Source of the DNA: SFWF01 sp045636705
GTDB taxonomy: Bacteria; Bacillota; Clostridia; Oscillospirales; Acutalibacteraceae
Assembly (NCBI GenBank): GCA_045636705.1
Contig: JAZTYA010000009.1
Coordinates: 1-40,833, forward strand
Length of the DNA stretch: 40,833 nucleotides
Reading direction: 5' to 3'
Notes under the pieces: model-generated
The model's input: the letters and a program-made list of their open reading frames with translations, nothing else
Told to the model about the DNA's origin: nothing
Database searches by the model: none
Shown: positions 6,704-14,684 of the stretch, in pieces
Position numbering within the stretch: the stretch's first letter is position 1
How the letters are laid out: every line of letters begins with the position of its first letter
Made by a program: the position numbers and the translations under genes

Positions 6704-8203
6704 ATGGGTAGAATTAAGATTTTTGATACAACACTTCGTGATGGAGAGCAGTCACCGGGTTGTAGTATGAACCTTGCCGAGAAATTACAGGTTGCATCTC
6801 AGCTTGAAAGACTTGGCGTAGATATTATTGAAGCAGGCTTTGCTATTTCTTCTCCGGGAGATTTTGAGTCGGTAAAGGCTATTGCTGAGCTTGTTAAAAA
6901 TAGCACGGTAGCATCCCTTTCTCGTGCTCTTGAAAAGGATATTGATGCGGCTTGGGAAGCAGTAAAATATGCAGCAGACCCAAGAATTCACACCTTCATA
7001 GCAACAAGCCCTGTTCATATGGAATATAAGCTCAAAATGAGCCCTGAACAGGTTATTGAGCGTACGGCAGCTATGGTTAAGTATGCGGCTAAATACACCT
7101 CTAACGTTGAATTTTCTTGCGAAGACGCAATGCGTAGCGACCCTGACTTCTTAGTTAAGGTTTGCGATACCGCCATTAAGAACGGCGCAAAGGTTTTAAA
7201 TATTCCGGATACAGTAGGTTACACCACTCCTAACGAGATGCGTGAGATGATTGAGTATCTAATCAAAAACGTGCCTGATAGTGACAAGGTTGAGTTTTCT
7301 GTTCACTGTCACAACGATTTAGGTATGGCGGTTGCAAACTCCTTAGGCGGTGTCCTTGGCGGTGCATTACAGATTGAATGTACCATTAACGGCCTTGGCG
7401 AGCGCGCAGGTAACACCTCATTGGAAGAGGTTGTTATGGCTATGCATACACGTCCTGACCTTTACGGCGAGCTTCCAAGAATTGATACTAAGCAGATTTA
7501 CAGAACGAGTAAGCTGGTTTACAACATTATCGGTCAGTCTGCAGCTCACAACAAACCTATCGTTGGCGCCAACGCCTTTGCTCATGAATCTGGTATTCAT
7601 CAGCACGGTGTGCTTGCAAATAAGGCGACGTACGAGATTATGACACCTGAGTCGGTCGGCATTCAGACCAACCAAATGGTACTAGGTAAGCACTCTGGTA
7701 AGCACGCTTTCTCTGAAAGACTTAAAGAACTAGGTTACGAGCTTACCGATGACCAAATTGTTGATGCTTTCTCAAGATTTAAGGAACTTTGCGATAAGAA
7801 AAAGACCGTTACTGATGGCGATATCGAAGCCCTCGTTACAAATACCGAGGTGGTTGACGGCAAGTATAAGCTCGTTTCCTTCGACGTTAAAACAATGGGT
7901 AAGGTTGGCGTTTGCTCATCAATCTGCTTAAAGCATGAGGATGAGTTCTTCGAGCAGAAGAGCCTTGGCGACGGTGCAATTGATGCACTTTATGCTGCTA
8001 TTGATAAGATAGTAATGCCACCCGAACACGTTCTTGATAAGTTCAACATAAACGCTGTATCCGAAGGACAGGATACCTTAGGTGAGGTTACCTTAAAACT
8101 TCAAAGCGGCGGCAAAACCTATTCAGGTAGAGGCCTTTCTACCGATATTATTGAGGCAGGCATTATGGCTTACCTTAATGCAATTAACAAACTTATGCAG
8201 TAA
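6704..8203 (+). CDS. leuA: 2-isopropylmalate synthase
   Basis: 499 aa, the length of bacterial LeuA with its regulatory domain. It condenses 2-ketoisovalerate with acetyl-CoA, the committed step to leucine. The TIM-barrel start is FDTTLRDGEQSPG, with SVHCHNDLGMAVANS (metal-binding HxH) and GLGERAGNTSLEEV; HESGIHQHG marks the linker region. The C-terminal part, from about 370 onward, is the LeuA allosteric domain (GEVTLKLQSGGKTYSGRGLSTDIIEAG), so leucine feedback inhibition is expected. Homocitrate or citramalate synthase of the same superfamily is less likely given leuCDB directly downstream. The start ATG lies 16 nt after ilvD with GGGAG upstream. Confidence 0.95.
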   Translation: MGRIKIFDTTLRDGEQSPGCSMNLAEKLQVASQLERLGVDIIEAGFAISSPGDFESVKAIAELVKNSTVASLSRALEKDIDAAWEAVKYAADPRIHTFIATSPVHMEYKLKMSPEQVIERTAAMVKYAAKYTSNVEFSCEDAMRSDPDFLVKVCDTAIKNGAKVLNIPDTVGYTTPNEMREMIEYLIKNVPDSDKVEFSVHCHNDLGMAVANSLGGVLGGALQIECTINGLGERAGNTSLEEVVMAMHTRPDLYGELPRIDTKQIYRTSKLVYNIIGQSAAHNKPIVGANAFAHESGIHQHGVLANKATYEIMTPESVGIQTNQMVLGKHSGKHAFSERLKELGYELTDDQIVDAFSRFKELCDKKKTVTDGDIEALVTNTEVVDGKYKLVSFDVKTMGKVGVCSSICLKHEDEFFEQKSLGDGAIDALYAAIDKIVMPPEHVLDKFNINAVSEGQDTLGEVTLKLQSGGKTYSGRGLSTDIIEAGIMAYLNAINKLMQ

Positions 8204-8223
8204 AAGTAAAGGAGTTTCATCTT

Positions 8224-9486
8224 ATGGGAATGACTATGACCCAAAAGGTTTTAGCGGCCCACTGCGGAGCTGAAAGCGTCGAAGCAGGGGAGTTAATCCT
8301 TGTAAATCTTGACCTTGTACTTGGTAATGACATTACCTCTCCGGTTGCTATTGCCGAATATAACAAACTAGGAATTGACAAGGTTTTTGACAATAAAAAG
8401 GTAACAATGGTAATGGACCATTTTGCACCCAATAAGGACATTAAAGCGGCAGAACAGTGTAAAATGTGTCGTAGTTTCTGCGGCGAGCAGAATATCGAGC
8501 ACTTTTACGACGTAGGCCAAATGGGAATTGAGCATGCACTTTTACCCGAAAAAGGACTTGTAGTTTCGGGCGATGTTGTTATCGGTGCGGACTCTCACAC
8601 CTGTACCTACGGCGCACTTGGCGCCTTCTCAACAGGCGTTGGCTCTACTGATATGGCTTGCGGAATGGCAACAGGCAAGGCTTGGTTTAAGGTACCTTCT
8701 GCTATTAAGTTTATTCTTAAAGGAAAACTTAACAAGTACGTTTCAGGTAAGGACGTAATTCTTCATATTATCGGGAAAATCGGCGTTGACGGAGCCCTTT
8801 ATCGTTCTATGGAGTTCACAGGAGAGGGACTTTCAAGTCTTTCAATGGATGACAGACTCTGTATGGCTAATATGGCTATCGAAGCAGGCGCTAAAAACGG
8901 AATTTTCGAGGTCGATGACAAAACACTCGAATATGTAAAGAATCATTCCACTCGTACTCCTGTTGTTTTCAAGGCAGACGAAGATGCTGTTTACGATGAG
9001 GAATACGTAATCGATTTAAGCGAGATTGAGCCAACCGTTTCATATCCTCACTTACCTGAAAACACCCATTTAGCAAAAGATTCAGGCAATATTAAAATTG
9101 ACCAGGTTGTTATCGGTTCTTGCACCAACGGACGACTTGAAGATATGATTGCCGCTGCCGAGATTATGAAGGGCAAAAAGGTAGCAGATGGCGTTCGCTG
9201 TATCGTTATTCCTGCAACCCAAAAGGTATATTTAGAGGCTATGGAAATGGGCCTTCTTAAAATATTTATCGAAGCAGGTGCGGCAGTTTCAACTCCTACT
9301 TGCGGTCCTTGCCTTGGCGGACATATGGGTATTTTAGCAGCAGGCGAAAGAGCCGTTGCTACTACTAACCGTAACTTTGTCGGCAGAATGGGACATACTG
9401 ATTCTGAAATTTATCTAGCATCGCCGCAAGTGGCAGCAGCCAGCGCTATTACAGGCAGAATAACAGACCCTATGGAGGTAATGTAA
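8224..9486 (+). CDS. leuC: 3-isopropylmalate dehydratase, large subunit
   Basis: 420 aa, fitting the short LeuC/homoaconitase-type large subunit found in Clostridia and archaea rather than the 465-aa enterobacterial form. With LeuD it interconverts 2- and 3-isopropylmalate. The 4Fe-4S ligands are visible in GSCTNGRLEDM and STPTCGPCLGGHMG; GADSHTCTYGALGAF is the other aconitase-family signature. The ATG at 8224 has AAAGGAG at 8208-8214. It ends 1 nt before the leuD start, so the two subunits are probably translationally coupled. Confidence 0.95.
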   Translation: MGMTMTQKVLAAHCGAESVEAGELILVNLDLVLGNDITSPVAIAEYNKLGIDKVFDNKKVTMVMDHFAPNKDIKAAEQCKMCRSFCGEQNIEHFYDVGQMGIEHALLPEKGLVVSGDVVIGADSHTCTYGALGAFSTGVGSTDMACGMATGKAWFKVPSAIKFILKGKLNKYVSGKDVILHIIGKIGVDGALYRSMEFTGEGLSSLSMDDRLCMANMAIEAGAKNGIFEVDDKTLEYVKNHSTRTPVVFKADEDAVYDEEYVIDLSEIEPTVSYPHLPENTHLAKDSGNIKIDQVVIGSCTNGRLEDMIAAAEIMKGKKVADGVRCIVIPATQKVYLEAMEMGLLKIFIEAGAAVSTPTCGPCLGGHMGILAAGERAVATTNRNFVGRMGHTDSEIYLASPQVAAASAITGRITDPMEVM

Positions 9487-9487
9487 T

Positions 9488-9982
9488 ATGAAATTTACAG
9501 GAAACGCTATAAAATACGGCGATAATGTAGATACCGACGTTATCATCCCTGCTCGTTACCTTAACACCATAGACAAGAAGGAACTCGCTTCTCACTGTAT
9601 GGAAGACCTTGATAAAACCTTCGTAAGCCGCGTAAACGTTGGCGATATTATGGTAGCGGGTAACAACTTTGGTTGCGGTTCTTCTCGTGAGCACGCTCCC
9701 ATCGCTATTAAAGAAAGCGGAATTTCACTTGTTATTGCAAATAGCTTTGCAAGAATATTCTATAGAAACTCAATCAACATCGGTCTTGCTATCTTAGAGT
9801 GCCCCGAAGCCGTAGCCGGTATAAACGAGGGCGACAAGGTTGAGGCAGACCTTGATAATGGTATTATCTATAACAGAACAACAGGTGCAGAGTTTAAAAC
9901 CAAACCTTTCCCCGAGTTCGTTCAAAAGTTAATTACAGCAGGCGGACTTGTTGAATCTATTAAAAAAGGTATTATTAAGTAG
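9488..9982 (+). CDS. leuD: 3-isopropylmalate dehydratase, small subunit
   Basis: 164 aa, the short LeuD type that pairs with the 420-aa LeuC. It is the swivel domain completing the active site of the aconitase-like dehydratase. Motifs are GDNVDTDVIIPARYL at the N-terminus and GCGSSREHAPIAIKESG, which contains the substrate-binding Ser-Ser-Arg loop, then ANSFARIFYRNSINIG. Its ribosome site (GGAGG, 9474-9478) lies inside the end of leuC, and only one base separates the leuC stop from this ATG. Confidence 0.95.
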   Translation: MKFTGNAIKYGDNVDTDVIIPARYLNTIDKKELASHCMEDLDKTFVSRVNVGDIMVAGNNFGCGSSREHAPIAIKESGISLVIANSFARIFYRNSINIGLAILECPEAVAGINEGDKVEADLDNGIIYNRTTGAEFKTKPFPEFVQKLITAGGLVESIKKGIIK

Positions 9983-9997
9983 GGAAGTGCAAATACT

Positions 9998-11071
9998 ATG
10001 AATTATAATATAGCTCTTTTAAAAGGCGACGGAATAGGTCCCGAAATAGTGACAAGCGCAGTTAAGGTGCTCGAAAAGGTTGGTACAAAGTTTGGTCACA
10101 CCTTTAACTTTACCGATTACCTTATCGGCGGTATCGCTATTGATACTAAAGGCGAAGGCTTGCCCAAAGAAACAGTTGAAGGTTGCTTAGCATCCGACAG
10201 TGTGCTTTTAGGTGCGGTAGGCGGACCAAAGTGGGACACCTTACCGGGTGATAAAAGACCCGAAAAGGCGCTTTTGGGCATTCGTGCGGCTATGGAACTT
10301 TATACAAACCTTCGCCCTGCAAAACTATATCCCGCTTTAAAGGATGCTTCTCCTCTTCGTGCCGATATTGTCGAAAAAGGCTTCGATATTATGATGGTTC
10401 GTGAGCTTACAGGCGGTATTTACTTTGGTGAGCGTGGTCGTCGTGATGGTAAATACGGACCCGAGGCATACGACACCGAGGCATATAGCGTAATGGAAAT
10501 TGAGCGTATCGCTCGTGTAGCTTTCGAGACCGCTATGAAGAGAAATAAGAGGGTTATCAGTGTTGATAAGGCAAACGTGCTTGAATCTTCACGTCTTTGG
10601 AGAGAAACCGTTCATAGAATTGCTAAGGAGTATCCCGAGGTTGAGTGTACCGATATGTTAGTAGACAATACCGCAATGCAAATTGTAAGAAATCCTTCTC
10701 AGTTTGACGTTGTCGTAACCTCAAATATGTTCGGCGATATATTATCCGATGAGGCTTCTCAAATCACAGGCTCTATCGGAATGCTCGCTTCTGCATCTTT
10801 AGGCGACACCACTCGAGGCCTTTATGAGCCTATCCACGGCTCTGCGCCTGATATCGCAGGTCAAAACAAGGCAAACCCGATTGCAACCATTCTATCAGCC
10901 GCAATGATGCTTCGTTATTCCTTCTCCCTTATGGACGAGGCTGACTGCATCGAAGAGGCAGTAAATAAGGTGTTAGACAAGGGTTATAGAACCGCAGACC
11001 TTGCTATGGGCAAGGATATCGACACCCTTTCTTGCACAGAAATTACCGAAAAAATTCTTGAAGAAATTTAA
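9998..11071 (+). CDS. leuB: 3-isopropylmalate dehydrogenase
   Basis: 357 aa, standard for LeuB. It oxidatively decarboxylates 3-isopropylmalate to 2-ketoisocaproate with NAD+ and a divalent metal. The N-terminus has LLKGDGIGPEIV; later come LGAVGGPKWD, the substrate-binding LRPAKLYP, RELTGGIYFGERGR, the catalytic DKANVLESSRLWRE, and the metal-binding SNMFGDILSDEASQ; the C-terminal part has YEPIHGSAPDIAGQ. These are isopropylmalate- rather than isocitrate-type features. It starts 15 nt after leuD with AGGGAAG upstream. Confidence 0.96.
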   Translation: MNYNIALLKGDGIGPEIVTSAVKVLEKVGTKFGHTFNFTDYLIGGIAIDTKGEGLPKETVEGCLASDSVLLGAVGGPKWDTLPGDKRPEKALLGIRAAMELYTNLRPAKLYPALKDASPLRADIVEKGFDIMMVRELTGGIYFGERGRRDGKYGPEAYDTEAYSVMEIERIARVAFETAMKRNKRVISVDKANVLESSRLWRETVHRIAKEYPEVECTDMLVDNTAMQIVRNPSQFDVVVTSNMFGDILSDEASQITGSIGMLASASLGDTTRGLYEPIHGSAPDIAGQNKANPIATILSAAMMLRYSFSLMDEADCIEEAVNKVLDKGYRTADLAMGKDIDTLSCTEITEKILEEI

Positions 11072-11087
11072 TAAACATTTGGCTCTC

Positions 11088-11103
11088 TGGCAGCATACTG
11101 CCA
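11088..11103 (+). repeat. Short intergenic hairpin between leuB and ilvE
   Basis: TGGCAG and CTGCCA (11088-11093 with 11098-11103) can form a 6-bp GC-rich stem with loop CATA. There is no T run; it may be a minor processing or stability element. Confidence 0.35.
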
Positions 11104-11127
11104 CCCAGCTTATGGAGGCTATTTAAA

Positions 11128-12204
11128 ATGTTAGATATTAAAATTACAAAAACAACTACACCAAAAGCAAAACCCGAAAAGGGAGCGCCTTTAGGTTTTG
11201 GTAAAATCTTTACCGACCATATGTTTATTATGGACTACACCGAGGGCAAGGGTTGGCACGACGCTCGAATCGAGCCTTTCCACAACCTTTCGATGTCGCC
11301 TGCAACTATGGTTTTCCACTATGGACAGGAAATGTTCGAAGGCCTTAAAGCTTACGTTGGAACAGATGGTGGTATTTACACCTTCCGTCCCGATATGAAT
11401 GCAAAGCGCACAAACAAAACAAACGAGCGCCTTTGTATCCCGGCTCTTCCTGAAGAGTATTTTATCGAGGCTATCAAGGCTTTGGTTACTGTTGATAAGG
11501 ACTGGGTTCCATCTGATGACGGAACGTCACTTTATATTAGACCGTTCATTATTGCAACCGATGAGTTCTTAGGCGTTAAACCTTCTGAAACCTATCAGTT
11601 TATAGTAATCCTTTCTCCTTCAGGCGCTTATTATGCCAGCGGAATTAATCCCGTTGGTATTTGGATTGAGGATGAGTACGTTCGCGCCGTTAAAGGCGGA
11701 ATGGGCTTTGCAAAAACAGGCGGAAACTATGCTTGTTCACTTGCAGGTCAGGTAAAGGCTCATAATGATGGATATTCACAGGTTTTATGGCTTGATGGTG
11801 TTGAGCGCAAATATATCGAAGAGGTTGGCGCTATGAACATCTTCTTCAAAATTGACGGTAAAATCGTAACACCTATGCTTTCGGGTTCAATTCTACCCGG
11901 CGTTACAAGAGATTCTGTAATTACCCTTTGCAAGTCTTGGGGTATGGAGGTTGAGGAACGCCGAATTTCTATCGATGAGGTAGTAAAGGCTTACGAGGAT
12001 GGCAAGCTTGAAGAAATTTTCGGCACAGGTACAGCGGCTGTAATTTCGCCCGTAGGAAAACTTCGCCTTAAGGATAAGGTAATGGTTATCAATGACGATA
12101 AAATCGGCGAGATAAGCCAAAAAATCTATGATACCGTTACAGGAATTCAGTTAGGCAAAAAGGACGACCAATTTGGTTGGAGATACAAAATTTGCGACAG
12201 ATAA
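11128..12204 (+). CDS. ilvE: Branched-chain amino acid aminotransferase (class IV, BCAT type II)
   Basis: 358 aa, the longer BCAT type rather than the 300-aa E. coli IlvE type. It is a PLP enzyme exchanging the amino group of glutamate with the 2-keto acids of Val, Leu and Ile, the final step for all three. The PLP lysine is in GFAKTGGNYACSLAGQ, followed by QVLWLDGVERKYIEEVG and MNIFF, and FGTGTAAVISPVG close to the C-terminus. The ATG at 11128 has GGAGG 10 nt upstream. It is the last gene of the operon, followed by a strong terminator. Confidence 0.95.
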   Translation: MLDIKITKTTTPKAKPEKGAPLGFGKIFTDHMFIMDYTEGKGWHDARIEPFHNLSMSPATMVFHYGQEMFEGLKAYVGTDGGIYTFRPDMNAKRTNKTNERLCIPALPEEYFIEAIKALVTVDKDWVPSDDGTSLYIRPFIIATDEFLGVKPSETYQFIVILSPSGAYYASGINPVGIWIEDEYVRAVKGGMGFAKTGGNYACSLAGQVKAHNDGYSQVLWLDGVERKYIEEVGAMNIFFKIDGKIVTPMLSGSILPGVTRDSVITLCKSWGMEVEERRISIDEVVKAYEDGKLEEIFGTGTAAVISPVGKLRLKDKVMVINDDKIGEISQKIYDTVTGIQLGKKDDQFGWRYKICDR

Positions 12205-12210
12205 AAAATA

Positions 12211-12239
12211 AAAGCGTGGGCAAAAGCCCACGCTTTTTT
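12211..12239. terminator. Terminator at the end of the ilv-leu operon
   Basis: Perfect 11-bp stem (12211-12221 with 12226-12236), loop AAAA, and a T run to 12239. A-rich flanks on the left make it usable in both directions, serving also the convergent phosphatase gene. Confidence 0.9.
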
Positions 12240-12247
12240 AATTTAGC

Positions 12248-12850
12248 TTAAATATAATCTATAACCTCAATAACACCGCTTGAGTGGTAAAGAGACGGGG
12301 TAACGAGAATACTATATCCGCTACCTGCCGAACAGGTCCATTCAACCATACGCTTACGGGGTACCGCACAGGATGCTAAAAGCATCATAATAGCGCCGCC
12401 GTGCATAATTACGGCAGAATGTTCAATTCCTTCTTTCATCATGTCACGGACAATTTCGTTAAGACCTAGTGCCAACCTTTTAGCAAACTCGGTATTATCT
12501 TCTCCGTTTGGTGCCGCATTGATTCTACCTGCAGCCCACTCTAAATAATCGGGGTTGGATTCAAGTTCATTCGCGGTTTTACCCTCAAAGGTGCCAAAGT
12601 CAATTTCACGCATGTTATCAACTATGTAAAGCTCCTTGTGAGGATATAAAATGTTTGCAGTCTGCTTACAACGAAGCATAGGGCTTGAATACACCTTTTC
12701 TACCTTTGGAAACTCTATTTCCTCTTTTAAACGGTTAAGTTCGGCAACGCCTGCCGCCGCTAAAGGTAAATCGGTGCTTCCGATATACTGTTGCTTTAAG
12801 TTGCCATCAGTTAGGCCGTGTCTTATTAAATGAATTTTAAAGGTTTTCAT
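12248..12850 (-). CDS. Histidine phosphatase family protein (phosphoglycerate mutase-like)
   Basis: 200 aa. The RHG signature LIRHGLTDGN carries the phosphorylated histidine (His11). The partner residues are in YSSPMLRCKQTA, MREIDFGTFEG, and the second histidine in VIMHGGAIMMLL. The family includes alpha-ribazole phosphatase (CobC), broad phosphatases and cofactor-dependent phosphoglycerate mutases; length and motifs fit the phosphatase branch, but the substrate cannot be read from the sequence. No cobalamin gene is nearby. Its start overlaps the end of hemW by 14 nt, so it is probably co-translated as the last gene of the pduL-hemW unit. Confidence 0.85.
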   Translation of the reverse strand: MKTFKIHLIRHGLTDGNLKQQYIGSTDLPLAAAGVAELNRLKEEIEFPKVEKVYSSPMLRCKQTANILYPHKELYIVDNMREIDFGTFEGKTANELESNPDYLEWAAGRINAAPNGEDNTEFAKRLALGLNEIVRDMMKEGIEHSAVIMHGGAIMMLLASCAVPRKRMVEWTCSAGSGYSILVTPSLYHSSGVIEVIDYI

Positions 12851-13970
12851 TAATAGCTCCTAAAATTTCAAGAATTATACTGTTTGATACTAGCATTCCC
12901 TTATCGGTAAGTGAAATATTGTTGTCCTTTACTTTCATAAGTCCTGCTTTAGATAGTTTGTCTGCCAACTTTAAAACGAAGGAAAAATCTGAGACCCCAA
13001 ATTGTTTCAACTTATCAAGGTCTAACCCTTCGCTTAAACGAAGACGAAGCATAACAAACTCATCCAGTCCACCGCCATCCTCGTCATAAATAACACTAGG
13101 TTCATTTATATAAGCGTTAATATCAGCAGGGTAGTGAAAGCGCTTGCCCTCAAAAAAAGAATAGGCAGAAGGACCAATCCCTATATATTCTTTGCCTTGC
13201 CAATAGCGGTTATTATGACGGCTAATTTTACCTTCCTTTGCGAAATTCGAGATTTCGTAATGTAAAAAGCCTTCTTCTTTAAGTCTTTTACAAACGTAAA
13301 GGTACTGTTCGCAGATTTCGTCTTCATCTAAAAGATTTAAAGAATCTTTCTTTAAAAATAGAGGCGTGTTTTCTTCAATTTTTAAAATATAAACCGAAAT
13401 ATGAGGAACCTCTAAACTTAAAACCGACAAAAGGCTTTTTTCTAACGAATCTATAGAACTACTCGGAATGCCGATAATCAAATCAACCGAGATGTTATCA
13501 ATTCCGCTTTTCTTAATCGTTTTAACCGCGGATTGTACAGCAGAAAAATCGTGTCTGCGGCCAAGCAAGTTTAATTCATCAAGGTTTGCCGACTGGATGC
13601 CTAAAGAAACACGGTTGCCGCCACCTGCCTTAAAGACGGAAAGCAAGGAGGCAATATCATCGCCCGGGTTCATTTCAATAGTAATCTCGGCATCCTTATC
13701 AATAGAAAAGTTTTCCCTTATTCCGCTTAAAATTTCTTTAAGTTCTAACGGCTTTAAAAGGGAAGGGGTGCCACCACCAAAATAAATAGTATCAATGGGG
13801 CAAACTGTACGTGTGCCCCATTGTTTAATTTCTTTTAAAGTTGTAAGAATATAATCCTTTTTTACATTATCGCTAGGCGCAAAGGAGTAAAAACTACAAT
13901 AACTGCACTTAGAAGCGCAAAAAGGAACGTGTATGTAGATACCTTTTGAATTAGTCAAGGATTTCTCCAT
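12837..13970 (-). CDS. hemW: Radical SAM heme chaperone HemW (formerly HemN-like)
   Basis: 377 aa, normal for HemW. The N-terminal IYIHVPFC precedes the 4Fe-4S motif Cys18-x3-Cys22-x2-Cys25 followed by Ser-Phe; true coproporphyrinogen oxidases (HemN) have a fourth nearby Cys, absent here. The partial TIM barrel shows YFGGGTPSLL, TIEMNPGD, RVSLGIQS and VDLIIGIP. The HemW-specific stretch RHNNRYWQGKEYIGIGPSA is present, then a winged-helix C-terminal domain. HemW inserts heme into target proteins; in an anaerobe without evident heme genes nearby the target is unknown. It overlaps pduL upstream by 20 nt and the phosphatase downstream by 14 nt. Confidence 0.92.
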   Translation of the reverse strand: MEKSLTNSKGIYIHVPFCASKCSYCSFYSFAPSDNVKKDYILTTLKEIKQWGTRTVCPIDTIYFGGGTPSLLKPLELKEILSGIRENFSIDKDAEITIEMNPGDDIASLLSVFKAGGGNRVSLGIQSANLDELNLLGRRHDFSAVQSAVKTIKKSGIDNISVDLIIGIPSSSIDSLEKSLLSVLSLEVPHISVYILKIEENTPLFLKKDSLNLLDEDEICEQYLYVCKRLKEEGFLHYEISNFAKEGKISRHNNRYWQGKEYIGIGPSAYSFFEGKRFHYPADINAYINEPSVIYDEDGGGLDEFVMLRLRLSEGLDLDKLKQFGVSDFSFVLKLADKLSKAGLMKVKDNNISLTDKGMLVSNSIILEILGAINENL

Positions 13971-14526
13971 AAACTACACCGGAAATGCTGGCAGCATTTG
14001 CCTCATCGGTGTCAAGGTGCATAGCAAGCTTGTAAGAAGGACTAACTCTAGCTACTACGTCGCCGAAAATTAAAGCTCTGCCTTCTGACGGAATCTTAAC
14101 AGAAACAATCTGGCTGTCCTCAATGCCGTAAGCTGCAGCATCTTCGGGAGTCATGTGAATATGACGCTTTGCAGAGATAACGCCTTCGGTAAGCTCAACC
14201 TCACCCTTAGGTCCTACGAGCTTGCAAGAACCACTGCCTGCAACGTCGCCTGACTCACGGATGGGAGCAGCAACACCGATTGAACGAGCGTCTGTTAATG
14301 AAAGCTCAACCTGAGTTGCCTTTCTGCAAGGTCCTAAAATAGAAACACCTGCGAGTTCCTTCTTTGTGCCTACAACGGTAACTCTCTCTTCGCAAGCGAA
14401 CTGACCGGGCTGAGATAAATCCTTTTTAGGAGTGAGCTTATAGCCTTCGCCGAAAAGGATTGCAAGGTGCTCTTCGCTAACGTGAATGTGTCTTGCTGAA
14501 ACTTCAACTAATACTTCTTTTGCCAT
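13951..14526 (-). CDS. pduL: PduL-type phosphate acyltransferase (phosphotransacetylase/phosphotranspropionylase)
   Basis: 191 aa. The duplicated PduL domain is clear: VEVSARHIHVSEEHLAILFG and LSQPGQFACEE in the first half, ILGPCRKATQVELS, RESGDVAGSGS, then AKRHIHMTPEDAAAYG and AMHLDTDEANAAS in the second. The paired HIH motifs and the later His are the zinc ligands of the family. It converts acyl-CoA and phosphate to acyl-phosphate, feeding acetate or propionate kinase for ATP. There is no N-terminal encapsulation helix before the first domain and no shell protein nearby, so it is probably a cytosolic replacement for Pta rather than a microcompartment enzyme. ATG at 14526 has AAAGGAG upstream. 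First gene of a minus-strand unit with hemW. Confidence 0.92.
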   Translation of the reverse strand: MAKEVLVEVSARHIHVSEEHLAILFGEGYKLTPKKDLSQPGQFACEERVTVVGTKKELAGVSILGPCRKATQVELSLTDARSIGVAAPIRESGDVAGSGSCKLVGPKGEVELTEGVISAKRHIHMTPEDAAAYGIEDSQIVSVKIPSEGRALIFGDVVARVSPSYKLAMHLDTDEANAASISGVVYGEILD

Positions 14527-14567
14527 TGGTAATATATCTCCTTTAATATAAATAAATCTACATATTA

Positions 14568-14596
14568 AGTTTACACGGATTTACAAATTTTTTCAA
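14568..14596 (-). promoter_or_regulatory. Promoter of the pduL-hemW unit
   Basis: Leftward TTGAAA (14596-14591), 17-nt spacer, TAAACT (14573-14568), about 40 nt before the pduL ATG. The -10 is imperfect. Confidence 0.5.
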
Positions 14597-14626
14597 GTAG
14601 TTTAATGAAATTAACCTTAAAAACTA

Positions 14627-14654
14627 TTGAAAAAATGCTTTATTTCGGTATAAT
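14627..14654 (+). promoter_or_regulatory. Promoter of the GH28-like gene
   Basis: TTGAAA (14627-14632), 16-nt spacer, perfect TATAAT (14649-14654), 30 nt upstream of the ATG, with AAGGAG at 14671-14676. Confidence 0.75.
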
Positions 14655-14684
14655 GTAGTTATAAACCATAAAGGAGAATGGATT

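Noticed and set aside
13951..14526. Bacterial microcompartment locus suggested by pduL (and eutH at 33581)
   Set aside because: No shell protein, encapsulation helix or signature enzyme of a pdu, eut or grp locus is present anywhere in the window.
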